Part shown: piece after piece, positions 22,922-30,336 of the stretch
Layout: the number at the start of each line of letters is the position of its first letter
Numbering within the stretch: the first letter of the stretch is position 1
Origin: JBFXAM01 sp050184295
Lineage (GTDB): Bacteria; Planctomycetota; Phycisphaerae; UBA1845; Fen-1342
Assembly (NCBI GenBank): GCA_050184295.1
Contig: JBFXAM010000018.1
Location: 1-52,223 of the forward strand
Reading direction: 5' to 3'
Length of the DNA: 52,223 nucleotides
Notes under the pieces: model-generated
Seen by the model: the letters and a program-made list of their open reading frames with translations, nothing else
Told to the model about the DNA's origin: nothing
Databases searched by the model: none
Made by a program: the position numbers and the translations under genes

Positions 22922-24367
22922 ATGAACGTTTTCATGCTCGGCTGGGAATTCCCGCCGTACATCAGCGGCGGGCTCGGAACCGCCTGCTACGGATTGACGC
23001 GCGCCCTCGACAAGCTGGGCACGCGCGTCACATTCGTGCTGCCGCGGCCGGTGCAACCCAGTGCAACGCAGCACGTTCAGATCCGCGCGCCGGACGAACG
23101 CACGGAGCGGATGATCTCGGAGTACGCGGCGGCACGGCGTGCGGGGAGCGGGGCAGCGGAGTTCGTTGGCGAGGAGATTCCACCGCCGCCGGGCGCGGGT
23201 TTTCGCCACACTCGATTTCGTGCGGTTGACGCGGACATTCAGCCTTACGCGCGGCCCGCAGGCGGCGCTGCGCCGGGGGTTGAACCGGCCCGCGCGACGG
23301 AGCGCATCGCGGCCCGCGCCGGCGTTCCGACGAGCACCGGGGCGGCGGTCGAGTCGGCGGCCAGCGTAAATGCCGGGCTCAGCCTCGGGGACGCGCCGCC
23401 GCCGCCGCGGATGCAGTCGATCATCGATCCCGGCGGGCATTACAGCGGCGATCTCTTCGCGGAGATCGGCCGGTACGCGCACAGCGCGTGCGCGATCGCA
23501 ACCAGCGAGCAGTTCGACCTCGTGCATGCGCACGACTGGATGACGTTTCCCGCGGGGATGGCGGTCTCGGCCCTGACCGGCAAGCCGCTCATCGTGCATG
23601 TGCACTCGACCGAATTCGATCGCTCCGGCGAGCACGTGAACCAGCGCATCTACGACATCGAGCGTGCCGGCATGCATGCCGCCGGCTGCGTGATCGCCGT
23701 CAGCCACTTCACGCGCAACCTGATCGTCACGCGGTACGGCGTGCCGGCGGCGAAGGTCGAGGTGGTGCATAACGCGATCGACGACAACGGGCCGACACTG
23801 CCCAAGCTTCTGCCGATCGAGCGCGACGAGCGCATTGTGCTGTTCCTTGGACGCATCACGATGCAGAAGGGCCCGGAGTATTTCCTCTACGCCGCCAAGC
23901 GCGTGCTCGAGATCATCGAAAACGTCCGCTTCGTCATGGCCGGCACCGGTGACATGATCCGCCGCATGATCGAACTCGCCGCGGAGCTCGGCATCGGCAA
24001 GAAGGTGCTGTTCACCGGTTTTCTGCGCGGGGACGACCTGAAGCGCATCTACCAGATGGCGGATCTGTACGTGATGCCGTCGGTGTCGGAGCCTTTCGGC
24101 ATCACGCCGCTCGAGGCGTTGTCGCACGACGTGCCGGTGATCATCTCCAAGCAGAGCGGCGTGTCGGAGATTCTGACGCACGCGCTGAAGGTCGACTTCT
24201 GGGACGTCGACGAGATGGCGAACAAGATCGTCGCGGTCCTGCGCCACCCGCCTCTGCACAACACGCTGCGCGATCACGGCAGCATCGAGGTGGGCCGCCT
24301 GAGTTGGGCGGACTCCGCGCAGCGCTGCGTCGAAATCTACGAGCTCGTCCATTCGCGGGGCGGCTGA
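22922..24367 (+). CDS. Glycosyltransferase, GT-B fold (GT4 / glycogen-synthase-like)
   Basis: A 481-residue protein. The N-terminus has the synthase-type LGWEFPPYISGGLGTACYGL. The C-terminal Rossmann domain carries LFLGRITMQKGPEYFLYAAK and the nucleotide-sugar motif SVSEPFGITPLEALSHDVPV, with the E-x7-E pair of retaining GT-B enzymes. Residues about 60-165 form a Pro/Ala-rich insertion not typical of the family. Followed 6 bases later by a GH57 glycosidase, so a role in making or remodelling alpha-glucan (glycogen) is likely; donor specificity cannot be read from the sequence. Start ATG at 22922. Confidence 0.88.
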   Translation: MNVFMLGWEFPPYISGGLGTACYGLTRALDKLGTRVTFVLPRPVQPSATQHVQIRAPDERTERMISEYAAARRAGSGAAEFVGEEIPPPPGAGFRHTRFRAVDADIQPYARPAGGAAPGVEPARATERIAARAGVPTSTGAAVESAASVNAGLSLGDAPPPPRMQSIIDPGGHYSGDLFAEIGRYAHSACAIATSEQFDLVHAHDWMTFPAGMAVSALTGKPLIVHVHSTEFDRSGEHVNQRIYDIERAGMHAAGCVIAVSHFTRNLIVTRYGVPAAKVEVVHNAIDDNGPTLPKLLPIERDERIVLFLGRITMQKGPEYFLYAAKRVLEIIENVRFVMAGTGDMIRRMIELAAELGIGKKVLFTGFLRGDDLKRIYQMADLYVMPSVSEPFGITPLEALSHDVPVIISKQSGVSEILTHALKVDFWDVDEMANKIVAVLRHPPLHNTLRDHGSIEVGRLSWADSAQRCVEIYELVHSRGG

Positions 24368-24373
24368 ACCACC

Positions 24374-25579
24374 ATGGCTTCCGTCTGCTTCTATTTCCAG
24401 GTGCATCAGCCGTACCGCCTGCGGCGATACAGCATCTTCAACCGCGATTCGCAGTATTTCGACGACACGGCGAACGCCGCGATTCTGCGGAAGGTGGCGA
24501 GCAAGTGCTATCTGCCCGCGAACCAGGTGATCTATGACCTGATCCGCCGCTACGACGGGCGCTTTCGCGTCTCGTACAGCATTACGGGCGTGGCGCTCGA
24601 CCAGTTCGAGCAGTATCACCCGGAAGTGATGGACTCGTTCAAGCGCCTCGCGGCCACCGGCTGCGTCGAGTTTCTCTCCGAGACCGACTACCACTCGTTG
24701 AGCTTCCTGTATTCGCGCGGCGAGTGGGTCGAGCAGATTGACCAGCACAAGCGGCGCATCCAGGCGCTCTTCGGCCAGACGCCGACCGTCTTTCGCAACA
24801 CCGAGTTGACCTACAACAACGACGTGGCGCGGGCGGCCGGCGAGCTGGGGTACACGGCGGTGCTGTGCGAGGGCGCGGACCACATCCTCGGCTATCGCTC
24901 GCCGACGTATCTCTATCACCCGCCGGGCTACACCAAGACGGCGCTGCTGCTGAAGAACTATCGCCTGTCGGACGACATCGCGTTCCGGTTCGGCAACCGC
25001 GGCTGGGCCGAGTGGCCGCTGACCGCGGACAAGTTCGCCCGCTGGCTGCACCAGGTGAACGGCAACGGATACGTGGTCAATCTGTTCATGGACTATGAGA
25101 CGTTCGGCGAGCACCAGTGGTCCGACACGGGCATCTTCGACTTTCTCTGGCATCTGCCGGAGCAGGCGTTCCGCATCGGCGACCTGGACTTCAAGACGCC
25201 CAGCGAGTGCGTCGCGACCTATCCGACGAGCGGCGAATACGACGTGCCGTTCATGATCTCCTGGGCCGACACGGAGCGCGATCTGTCCGCGTGGCTTGGA
25301 AACGCAATGCAGGCCAACGCGCTGCACGAGACGTTCCGGCTCGAACCGGCGGTCAAAGCGACCGGCGACCCGGCCATCCTCGAGGACTGGCGCAAACTCA
25401 CCACGTCCGACCACTTCTATTACATGTGCACCAAGTACTTCGCCGACGGCGACGTGCACAAGTATTTCAACCCGTACGACTCGCCATACGACTCGTATAT
25501 CAACTTCATGAATGTCCTCGACAACCTGAGCGCGCGGGCGCGCGCGGCGAACCGCCGCCCGCAAGCAGCGCCGGCGTAG
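24374..25579 (+). CDS. GH57 family alpha-glucan-acting glycoside hydrolase
   Basis: A 401-residue cytoplasmic protein (no signal peptide). GH57 hallmarks: the N-terminal FYFQVHQPYR, FRNTELTYNN with the nucleophile Glu, and MDYETFGEHQW with the acid/base Asp. The length matches the short alpha-amylase/glucanotransferase-type GH57 proteins rather than branching enzymes of about 530-700 residues. It begins 6 bases after the glycosyltransferase gene, forming a two-gene alpha-glucan operon. Exact reaction (amylase, 4-alpha-glucanotransferase) not predictable. Confidence 0.9.
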   Translation: MASVCFYFQVHQPYRLRRYSIFNRDSQYFDDTANAAILRKVASKCYLPANQVIYDLIRRYDGRFRVSYSITGVALDQFEQYHPEVMDSFKRLAATGCVEFLSETDYHSLSFLYSRGEWVEQIDQHKRRIQALFGQTPTVFRNTELTYNNDVARAAGELGYTAVLCEGADHILGYRSPTYLYHPPGYTKTALLLKNYRLSDDIAFRFGNRGWAEWPLTADKFARWLHQVNGNGYVVNLFMDYETFGEHQWSDTGIFDFLWHLPEQAFRIGDLDFKTPSECVATYPTSGEYDVPFMISWADTERDLSAWLGNAMQANALHETFRLEPAVKATGDPAILEDWRKLTTSDHFYYMCTKYFADGDVHKYFNPYDSPYDSYINFMNVLDNLSARARAANRRPQAAPA

Positions 25580-25827
25580 GCACATCGTCATCGGCGAGCG
25601 ACGAGTGCGCGCGGCGCAATGGTGTCAGCGGCTCCGATCTGCTGGTGGGGCGCCTCGGCGAAACCTCGCAATCCGGATACGCGGAGCATCGGCGTGCGGG
25701 CGCGGCGGACCGGTTTCACACCGGCACAATGTCGATGCTCCGCGCGAAGAATGCGCGCAATCACTCTTGCGCCGCTACACCGATTCCGACGCGCCCGTTG
25801 AACGCGTCCGCAACGCGGCCGCGTCGA

Positions 25828-27033
25828 TCAAGGACACCCCGCGACCAGGCAATCGACGAACGGGTCGATGTCGAAGTTGTTCACGCGCCCGTCGCCATTC
25901 ACGTCCGCGTTGCCCGCGTTGCAGTCGGGAAACGCGGCGGCGTACGCGCCGGGGTCGGCGATCGCGAGCACGAACGGGTCCACGTCGAAGTTGTTGACGA
26001 ACCCGTCGCAGTTCGCGTCGCCGCGCAGGCGCGGATTGAGCAGGAACGCGCGCGGCTGCCCGTTGTGCAGACCCGCGCCGACGATCTGCCCGCGATCGTT
26101 GATCGCCCATGCGGTCTCGAGCAGCCAGCCCGACCCGATGGGCAGGCGCGCGTTCAGATCGGCGATCGCGCCGGCCTGCCACGCGACAGCCCGCCCGTCC
26201 GACGTGCCCACGACCGCGCCCGCGTTGTTCACGCCGTACGCGTAGCTGTAGTCGCCCGCGAGCACGCCGAGATCGGTGCGACTGATGACGCTTCCGGCGG
26301 GGTCGACCGTCATCAAGAACGCGTGCGGCTCGCCGGCCGCGGTGTCGGCCACGCCCACCACGTGCCCGGCGTTACTGATCGCGTGGGCCTGACTGGTGGC
26401 GCCGCCCAGCGTGCCGAGGTCGTAGCGCAGGCCGCTCTGATACAGCGTCGCGCGCAGGCTCGCGTCGTTCGTCGTGAACGACCACCCGACGATCTGCCCG
26501 AGATCGTTGATGTCGGCGGCGTAGCTGTTGCTGCCGCCGAGCGTGCCCAGGTCGGTCGCGACGCCGCTTCGCCAAACGGCGGCGTGGTCCATCCACCCGA
26601 GCCCGGCGACCTGGAGCGTGATGCAACCCGCAACGTCACTCATCGCGTTCACGCCGCGCGGCGCGAAGTCGCCGAGATCGGTCGCGGCGCCGGCGTGCCA
26701 CAGCACGCCGTGCACCCGCAACTCGCCGAGGTCGTACGACACGCCGACGATCTGATCGGCGTCGTTTGCGTCAAACGCGACGCTCTGCCGGTCGTCCGCG
26801 CGCGGCGGCAGGCCGGTCAGCGGCCCGTCGTACCAGAACGCGTTGAGGTCGGCATCCGCGCGGGCCGAGACGCCGGTCACTTTTCCAAGCGCGTTGATGC
26901 CGAAGCCGGAACTGACGGGCCCACCGAGCGTGCCGAGGTCGGTGACGGTGTAGTACTGCGCCGGCGCGTTCGTCGCGAACGCGAGCGCGAACAGGGCGGT
27001 CGCGGCGGCGCGCGTGATGCGAGTTCGTTTCAT
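25828..27033 (-). CDS. Secreted HAF-repeat protein with dockerin-like module
   Basis: A 401-residue protein: signal peptide (to about residue 25, FATNAPAQ), then about seven HAF-type repeats, each built on DLGTLGG...A..IN..G.IVG (for example YTVTDLGTLGGPVSS, YDLGTLGGATSQAHAISNAG), likely a beta-propeller. Residues 337-401 hold two dockerin-like repeats (GDANCDGFVNNFDVDPFV and DVNGDGRVNNFDIDPFV) ending CLVAGCP. AGGAG 7 bases before the ATG. Starts 27 bases after the cytochrome gene, so cotranscribed. A stretch of 43 bases in the module is almost identical to one in the gene at the right edge. Function unknown. Confidence 0.88.
   Translation of the reverse strand: MKRTRITRAAATALFALAFATNAPAQYYTVTDLGTLGGPVSSGFGINALGKVTGVSARADADLNAFWYDGPLTGLPPRADDRQSVAFDANDADQIVGVSYDLGELRVHGVLWHAGAATDLGDFAPRGVNAMSDVAGCITLQVAGLGWMDHAAVWRSGVATDLGTLGGSNSYAADINDLGQIVGWSFTTNDASLRATLYQSGLRYDLGTLGGATSQAHAISNAGHVVGVADTAAGEPHAFLMTVDPAGSVISRTDLGVLAGDYSYAYGVNNAGAVVGTSDGRAVAWQAGAIADLNARLPIGSGWLLETAWAINDRGQIVGAGLHNGQPRAFLLNPRLRGDANCDGFVNNFDVDPFVLAIADPGAYAAAFPDCNAGNADVNGDGRVNNFDIDPFVDCLVAGCP
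25867..25909. repeat. Module-coding repeat, copy 1 (near-identical to 51838-51880)
   Basis: These 43 bases of the dockerin-like coding sequence differ at one position from 51838-51880, in a gene 26 kb away encoding an otherwise unrelated protein. The similarity continues less perfectly on the 3' side of both. Confidence 0.7.
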
Positions 27034-27060
27034 GGACAGGCTCCTGTGCGCGACGACGCG

Positions 27061-28275
27061 CTAGTCGTCGATGCTGTGGAAGAACGGTCCCGGGGCGCCG
27101 CCGCTGTGGCACACGGTGCACGTGTCGATCGGACCCGCGTGTCCCTGGATGCTGACGGCCTGCACGTTGTCGACGTCGGTGATGGTGGGCGTGATCGCAT
27201 GCGGGCTGCCGTGACAGGCGGCGCAGTGCACGCCTTTGTGCCCGCGCGAGTCGCGATAGAGCCGGCCGGGCTCCTCGAAGTCGAAGCCGGCGCGCGTGTG
27301 GCACGAGCCGCAGCGCGGCTCGTCGACCCAGGGCGCTCGCGCCGGCGCACCGACCGCGGCCATGTCGCCGTGACAGTCCGTGCAGTTCAACCCGCGCGAA
27401 AGATGGACATCGCGCTGGCAGGCCGTGCGGACACCCGGATGGCATGCATAGCACGCATCCACCAGCGGCAAGCCGATCACGCGCGACGCGTGCGCCGTGT
27501 GCATGGCGGACGAAAGATTCGGCACGCCGGCCTGACCCGGCAACCCCAGCGCCGCGTCGGCGTGGCAGCTCGCGCAGAGCACCGGGCGCTGGCCTTCGAG
27601 CGTCGTCCCGTGCAGGCGATCATGGTCTTGGAGGATGTCGCGCGCGGTGGAGATCCCGGGCGTGTTATGGCAAAGGTTGCAGCTCATCTCGGTAGAGACC
27701 GGTACGACCGCCTGTGTGCGGGCGACGACCGAGCCGTTCTGGCGGACGACGATCATGGCGAGCGGGTAGGGATTCTCGCGTCCCAGGTCGTCGGTCGGCA
27801 CGATCGGGATGCCGGTAACCGCCCAGTCGTTCTGCCCGGTCGGGGTCATCACGCCCCGGAGTCGGCTGCCGGTGAGCCCGACGTTGGCGGGCGGCCGCGG
27901 GCCGAACGTCGCGGGCCAGTATTTCCAGAAGTTGCTCTTGCCGGCGCTGTGCGTATTTCCCGGGATGAGGTAGCTGACCGTGACGCCGGAAGTCACGATG
28001 TCCGGCTCGCCCTCGCGCCGGTCGATCACCTGGGCGTGGAGCGTGTTGAAGGGGGGCAGGATGAGGAGCTCCGAGAAATCGGAGTTCATACAGTGCATCC
28101 CGAGATCGTTGTAGCCAAAGACGACCATGGGCGTGGTGACATCGGCCACGCCGCCGTCACCCGCGCGGACCGGGGGCGGCACCAGCAGCGTGAAAGCAGC
28201 AACCATGACGGGCATGAACAGGGTGGGCGCGCGACGAATGGGCCGCGGCGCGCCGCGCGGGCCGGAACGGATCAT
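27061..28275 (-). CDS. Exported heptahaem c-type cytochrome
   Basis: A 404-residue protein. Signal peptide about 1-38 (TLFMPVMVAAFTLLVPPPVRA). A haem-free N-terminal domain (about 45-195) opens with VVFGYNDLGMHCMNSDFSEL. Seven CxxCH motifs follow at 199-203, 234-238, 275-279, 298-302, 322-326, 351-355 and 386-390, with many extra His that can serve as distal ligands. Likely a periplasmic electron carrier or oxidoreductase. ATG at 28275 chosen for GGAG 9 bases upstream; the ATG at 28290 is less likely. First gene of a two-gene unit with the HAF/dockerin protein, which suggests a joint extracellular role. Confidence 0.88.
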   Translation of the reverse strand: MIRSGPRGAPRPIRRAPTLFMPVMVAAFTLLVPPPVRAGDGGVADVTTPMVVFGYNDLGMHCMNSDFSELLILPPFNTLHAQVIDRREGEPDIVTSGVTVSYLIPGNTHSAGKSNFWKYWPATFGPRPPANVGLTGSRLRGVMTPTGQNDWAVTGIPIVPTDDLGRENPYPLAMIVVRQNGSVVARTQAVVPVSTEMSCNLCHNTPGISTARDILQDHDRLHGTTLEGQRPVLCASCHADAALGLPGQAGVPNLSSAMHTAHASRVIGLPLVDACYACHPGVRTACQRDVHLSRGLNCTDCHGDMAAVGAPARAPWVDEPRCGSCHTRAGFDFEEPGRLYRDSRGHKGVHCAACHGSPHAITPTITDVDNVQAVSIQGHAGPIDTCTVCHSGGAPGPFFHSIDD

Positions 28276-28855
28276 GTGCACAAGCTCCATCTCGATCCGT
28301 GAGGAATGACGTTCGACTCGCATCCCGCGCGAGTACTGCCGGCTGGTCGCAACGCACGAACGCAGTTCTGTCGCGCGTGCCGATTCCGGCGTCAGCGGCC
28401 GCGCGGCGCACGGATCAACGCGCCGGCGCGCGCCGGTGTTCAGAGAGTACGTCTTGCACGCGGCGTGCCGTTTGCCGCTCCGGGCGCCGAGCTCCACGCG
28501 CGGTGCGCGGACGCGCCCGCGTTTAACGCATGTTGGAAAACGAGTTAGCTGGAAATATCGGCAGCGCGAATTCTGCGGAGACGCGTGATAGAGCCGCGGC
28601 GTGTGGACTGCCGAACTGCGTGAATTTCCCCAATCGCGGTGGGGAATCCCACCCACGCCGCGGTGGGCGTCCGGGAGCTTGCGGCACCGCCGAGCGCGCC
28701 GCTCCACGCACGGTGTCCGGCGATTCGGCGGTGCGTGGTCTTAGAAAACCCGCACCCGTCGCCGGGGAGGGCCGTTTCGACTAGAATCAGGCCGAGGCAC
28801 GAGTGGATCAGCCGCCCGGGTGCGGCAAGGGACGTTTGTACGGCAGGAGACACTT
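28276..28855. other. Divergent intergenic region
   Basis: About 580 bases between the leftward cytochrome and the rightward Hc1-like gene. No gene is supported. It contains a stretch with two competing small hairpins: GGTGGG/CCCACC at 28638-28653 and CCCAC/GTGGG at 28652-28667. A patch of lower GC around 28530-28600 is the most promoter-like part. Confidence 0.35.
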
Positions 28856-29050
28856 ATGGAGGAGTACGTCGCTCTGAAGAAACTCGTCGACGAGATTTCC
28901 GAGGACGTTTACAAGGCGGTGGGCGGGAACAAGGCGGCGGGGACGCGCGTTCGCAAAGCGATGCAGGACATCAAGAACGCAGCGCAGGATATCCGCAAGA
29001 AGATCCTCGACATCCGCGCGCCCGAGGAGACGCCGCCTGCCGCGCCGTAG
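28856..29050 (+). CDS. Histone H1-like Hc1-type DNA-binding protein
   Basis: A 64-residue protein: MEEYVALKKLVDEISEDVYK followed by GGNKAAGTRVRKAMQDIKNA, AQDIRKKILDIRA and a Pro/Ala end. The GNKAAxxRVR stretch is the hallmark of the conserved N-terminal helix pair of chlamydial Hc1 and related planctomycete proteins. It lacks the long Lys-rich tail of Hc1. Likely a nucleoid-associated protein. AGGAG 6 bases before the ATG fixes the start. The FabZ-like gene follows after 72 bases. Confidence 0.82.
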   Translation: MEEYVALKKLVDEISEDVYKAVGGNKAAGTRVRKAMQDIKNAAQDIRKKILDIRAPEETPPAAP

Positions 29051-29122
29051 ACCGGAAGCCGCTGGCACACCCCTGCCGGGTTCCGGCGCTGCCGGACGCG
29101 TTCCCCGCGGGGCTGTGGACTG

Positions 29123-29596
29123 ATGCCCCCGCCGGCGATCCTCGACGTATCGACGCTCGACCTGACGCGCTTCGTCGCGAGTCACGAGGAGATTCTGCGC
29201 TATAACCCGCAGCGACACGAGTTTCAGCTGCTCGACGCGGTCGTGCACATCGACATCCCCGGGCGCGTGTTTGCCGGCTATCACCAGATTCGCCCCGATG
29301 CGTGGTGGACCCGCGCGCACATCCCGGGGCGGCCGATTTTCCCCGGTGTGCTGATGGTCGAGTGTGCCGCCCAGCTTTGCAGCTTCATTTCCCACCGCTA
29401 TATCGACGACCTCGAATTCCTCGGCTTTGCCGGTATCGACAACGTGAAATTCCGCGGCGCCATCTCGCCGCCGGCCTGTTTCGTCATCGTCGGACGCGCG
29501 ATCGAAGTGAAACGCCGCCGAACGATCTGCGAGACACAGGGATTCGTCGACGGCGTCATGGTGTTCGAAGGCACGATCACGGGCATGCCGCTCTAG
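29123..29596 (+). CDS. FabZ-like beta-hydroxyacyl-ACP dehydratase (hotdog fold)
   Basis: A 157-residue protein. Catalytic region RAHIPGRPIFPGVLMVECAA keeps the His of the HxPGxP motif and the Glu of the central helix needed for dehydration. The rest follows the hotdog pattern (FAGYHQIRPD, FLGFAGIDNVKFRGAISPP). Such enzymes remove water from 3-hydroxyacyl-ACP in fatty-acid synthesis; the opening region (LLDAVVHIDIPGRVFAGYHQI) is FabZ/FabA-like but divergent, so it may be a specialised paralogue rather than the housekeeping enzyme. No other fab genes are nearby. Confidence 0.85.
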   Translation: MPPPAILDVSTLDLTRFVASHEEILRYNPQRHEFQLLDAVVHIDIPGRVFAGYHQIRPDAWWTRAHIPGRPIFPGVLMVECAAQLCSFISHRYIDDLEFLGFAGIDNVKFRGAISPPACFVIVGRAIEVKRRRTICETQGFVDGVMVFEGTITGMPL

Positions 29597-29901
29597 TCGC
29601 CGGCCGACGTCCATCCGCAACGTGCGTCCAGACAAACGCCCCGGCTCCGATCCGGCTCCCATGGATCGGCGCACGGGGCGCTCGTCAATCGGCCGCGACA
29701 TCGGCCTATGGCGCCAGCCGACACGCTCCGGGCAATCCAACCGAAACGCCGCGGACGCCGTACGCAAGGTCGCGGCCCACGCTACGGCTTCTTCCCCGTC
29801 GACGCCGCCGGCTGCCGCACGCCCGCCGCACGCCCCTGAGTGCGGAACGTGGCAGCGGGAAGCGCATGGCCGCCGGCGGCGTGCGTCCTGGCACCCTCCT
29901 T
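29597..29901. other. Intergenic region between convergent genes
   Basis: About 305 bases separating the FabZ-like gene from the small dockerin-like gene. Apart from the hairpin at 29637-29680, nothing was recognised; open frames here have no Shine-Dalgarno site or family resemblance. Confidence 0.4.
29637..29680. terminator. Hairpin after the FabZ-like gene
   Basis: CGCCCC (29637-29642) pairs with GGGGCG (29675-29680), and inside it CGATCC (29648-29653) with GGATCG (29663-29668). There is no T-run, so a terminator role is tentative. Confidence 0.35.
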
Positions 29902-30336
29902 TTACGGACAAGCGCCTGCGAGCAGACACTCCACGAACGGATTGATGTCGAAGTTGTTCACGAGCCCGTTGCGGTCGATGTCGGCGGCGGCCCGATCGCA
30001 ATAAGGATAGAGCGCGTCGTAGAGCGCCGGGTCGGAGATCGCCGTCACGAACGCGTTGATGTCAAAGTTGTTGACCAGCCCGTCGCAGTTCAGATCGCCG
30101 AGCGTAAGCGGCGGCGCGATCCAGTAGCCGCCGAGGAGCGCGACGTTGCCCGCGACGAGCAGTCCGGCGTCGGGTTGGCCGATGGTCCCGCTGAGCGTGA
30201 AGTCTGCACCGGCCAGCGCTCCGCCGCCGCCGTCGGCGGTCCACCAATCGATCGTGGTCGCGCCCAGGGTCGTGAGCGGAAGCGCGAGCACGAGCAGCGC
30301 GATGAACCGCGGGCGTTGGATCATGCGGTGCGTCAT
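29902..30336 (-). CDS. Small secreted protein with dockerin-like module
   Basis: A 144-residue protein: signal peptide (FIALLVLALPLTTLGA), a 50-residue segment (TIDWWTADGGGGALAGADFT, LSGTIGQPDAGLLVAGN, LLGGYW) of a kind common in planctomycete secreted proteins, then the two-repeat dockerin-like module at residues 79-144 (LGDLNCDGLVNNFDINAFV, DRNGLVNNFDINPFVECLLA). The start codon overlaps the stop of the upstream S74 gene (ATGA), with GGAGGT 5 bases upstream, so the two are translationally coupled. It may anchor or accompany the S74 fibre; this is inferred from coupling. Confidence 0.85.
   Translation of the reverse strand: MTHRMIQRPRFIALLVLALPLTTLGATTIDWWTADGGGGALAGADFTLSGTIGQPDAGLLVAGNVALLGGYWIAPPLTLGDLNCDGLVNNFDINAFVTAISDPALYDALYPYCDRAAADIDRNGLVNNFDINPFVECLLAGACP

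Noticed and set aside
25117..28302. Open frame of 1061 codons on the plus strand
   Set aside because: Runs over the GH57 end and antisense to the HAF and cytochrome genes; no start signal or motif.
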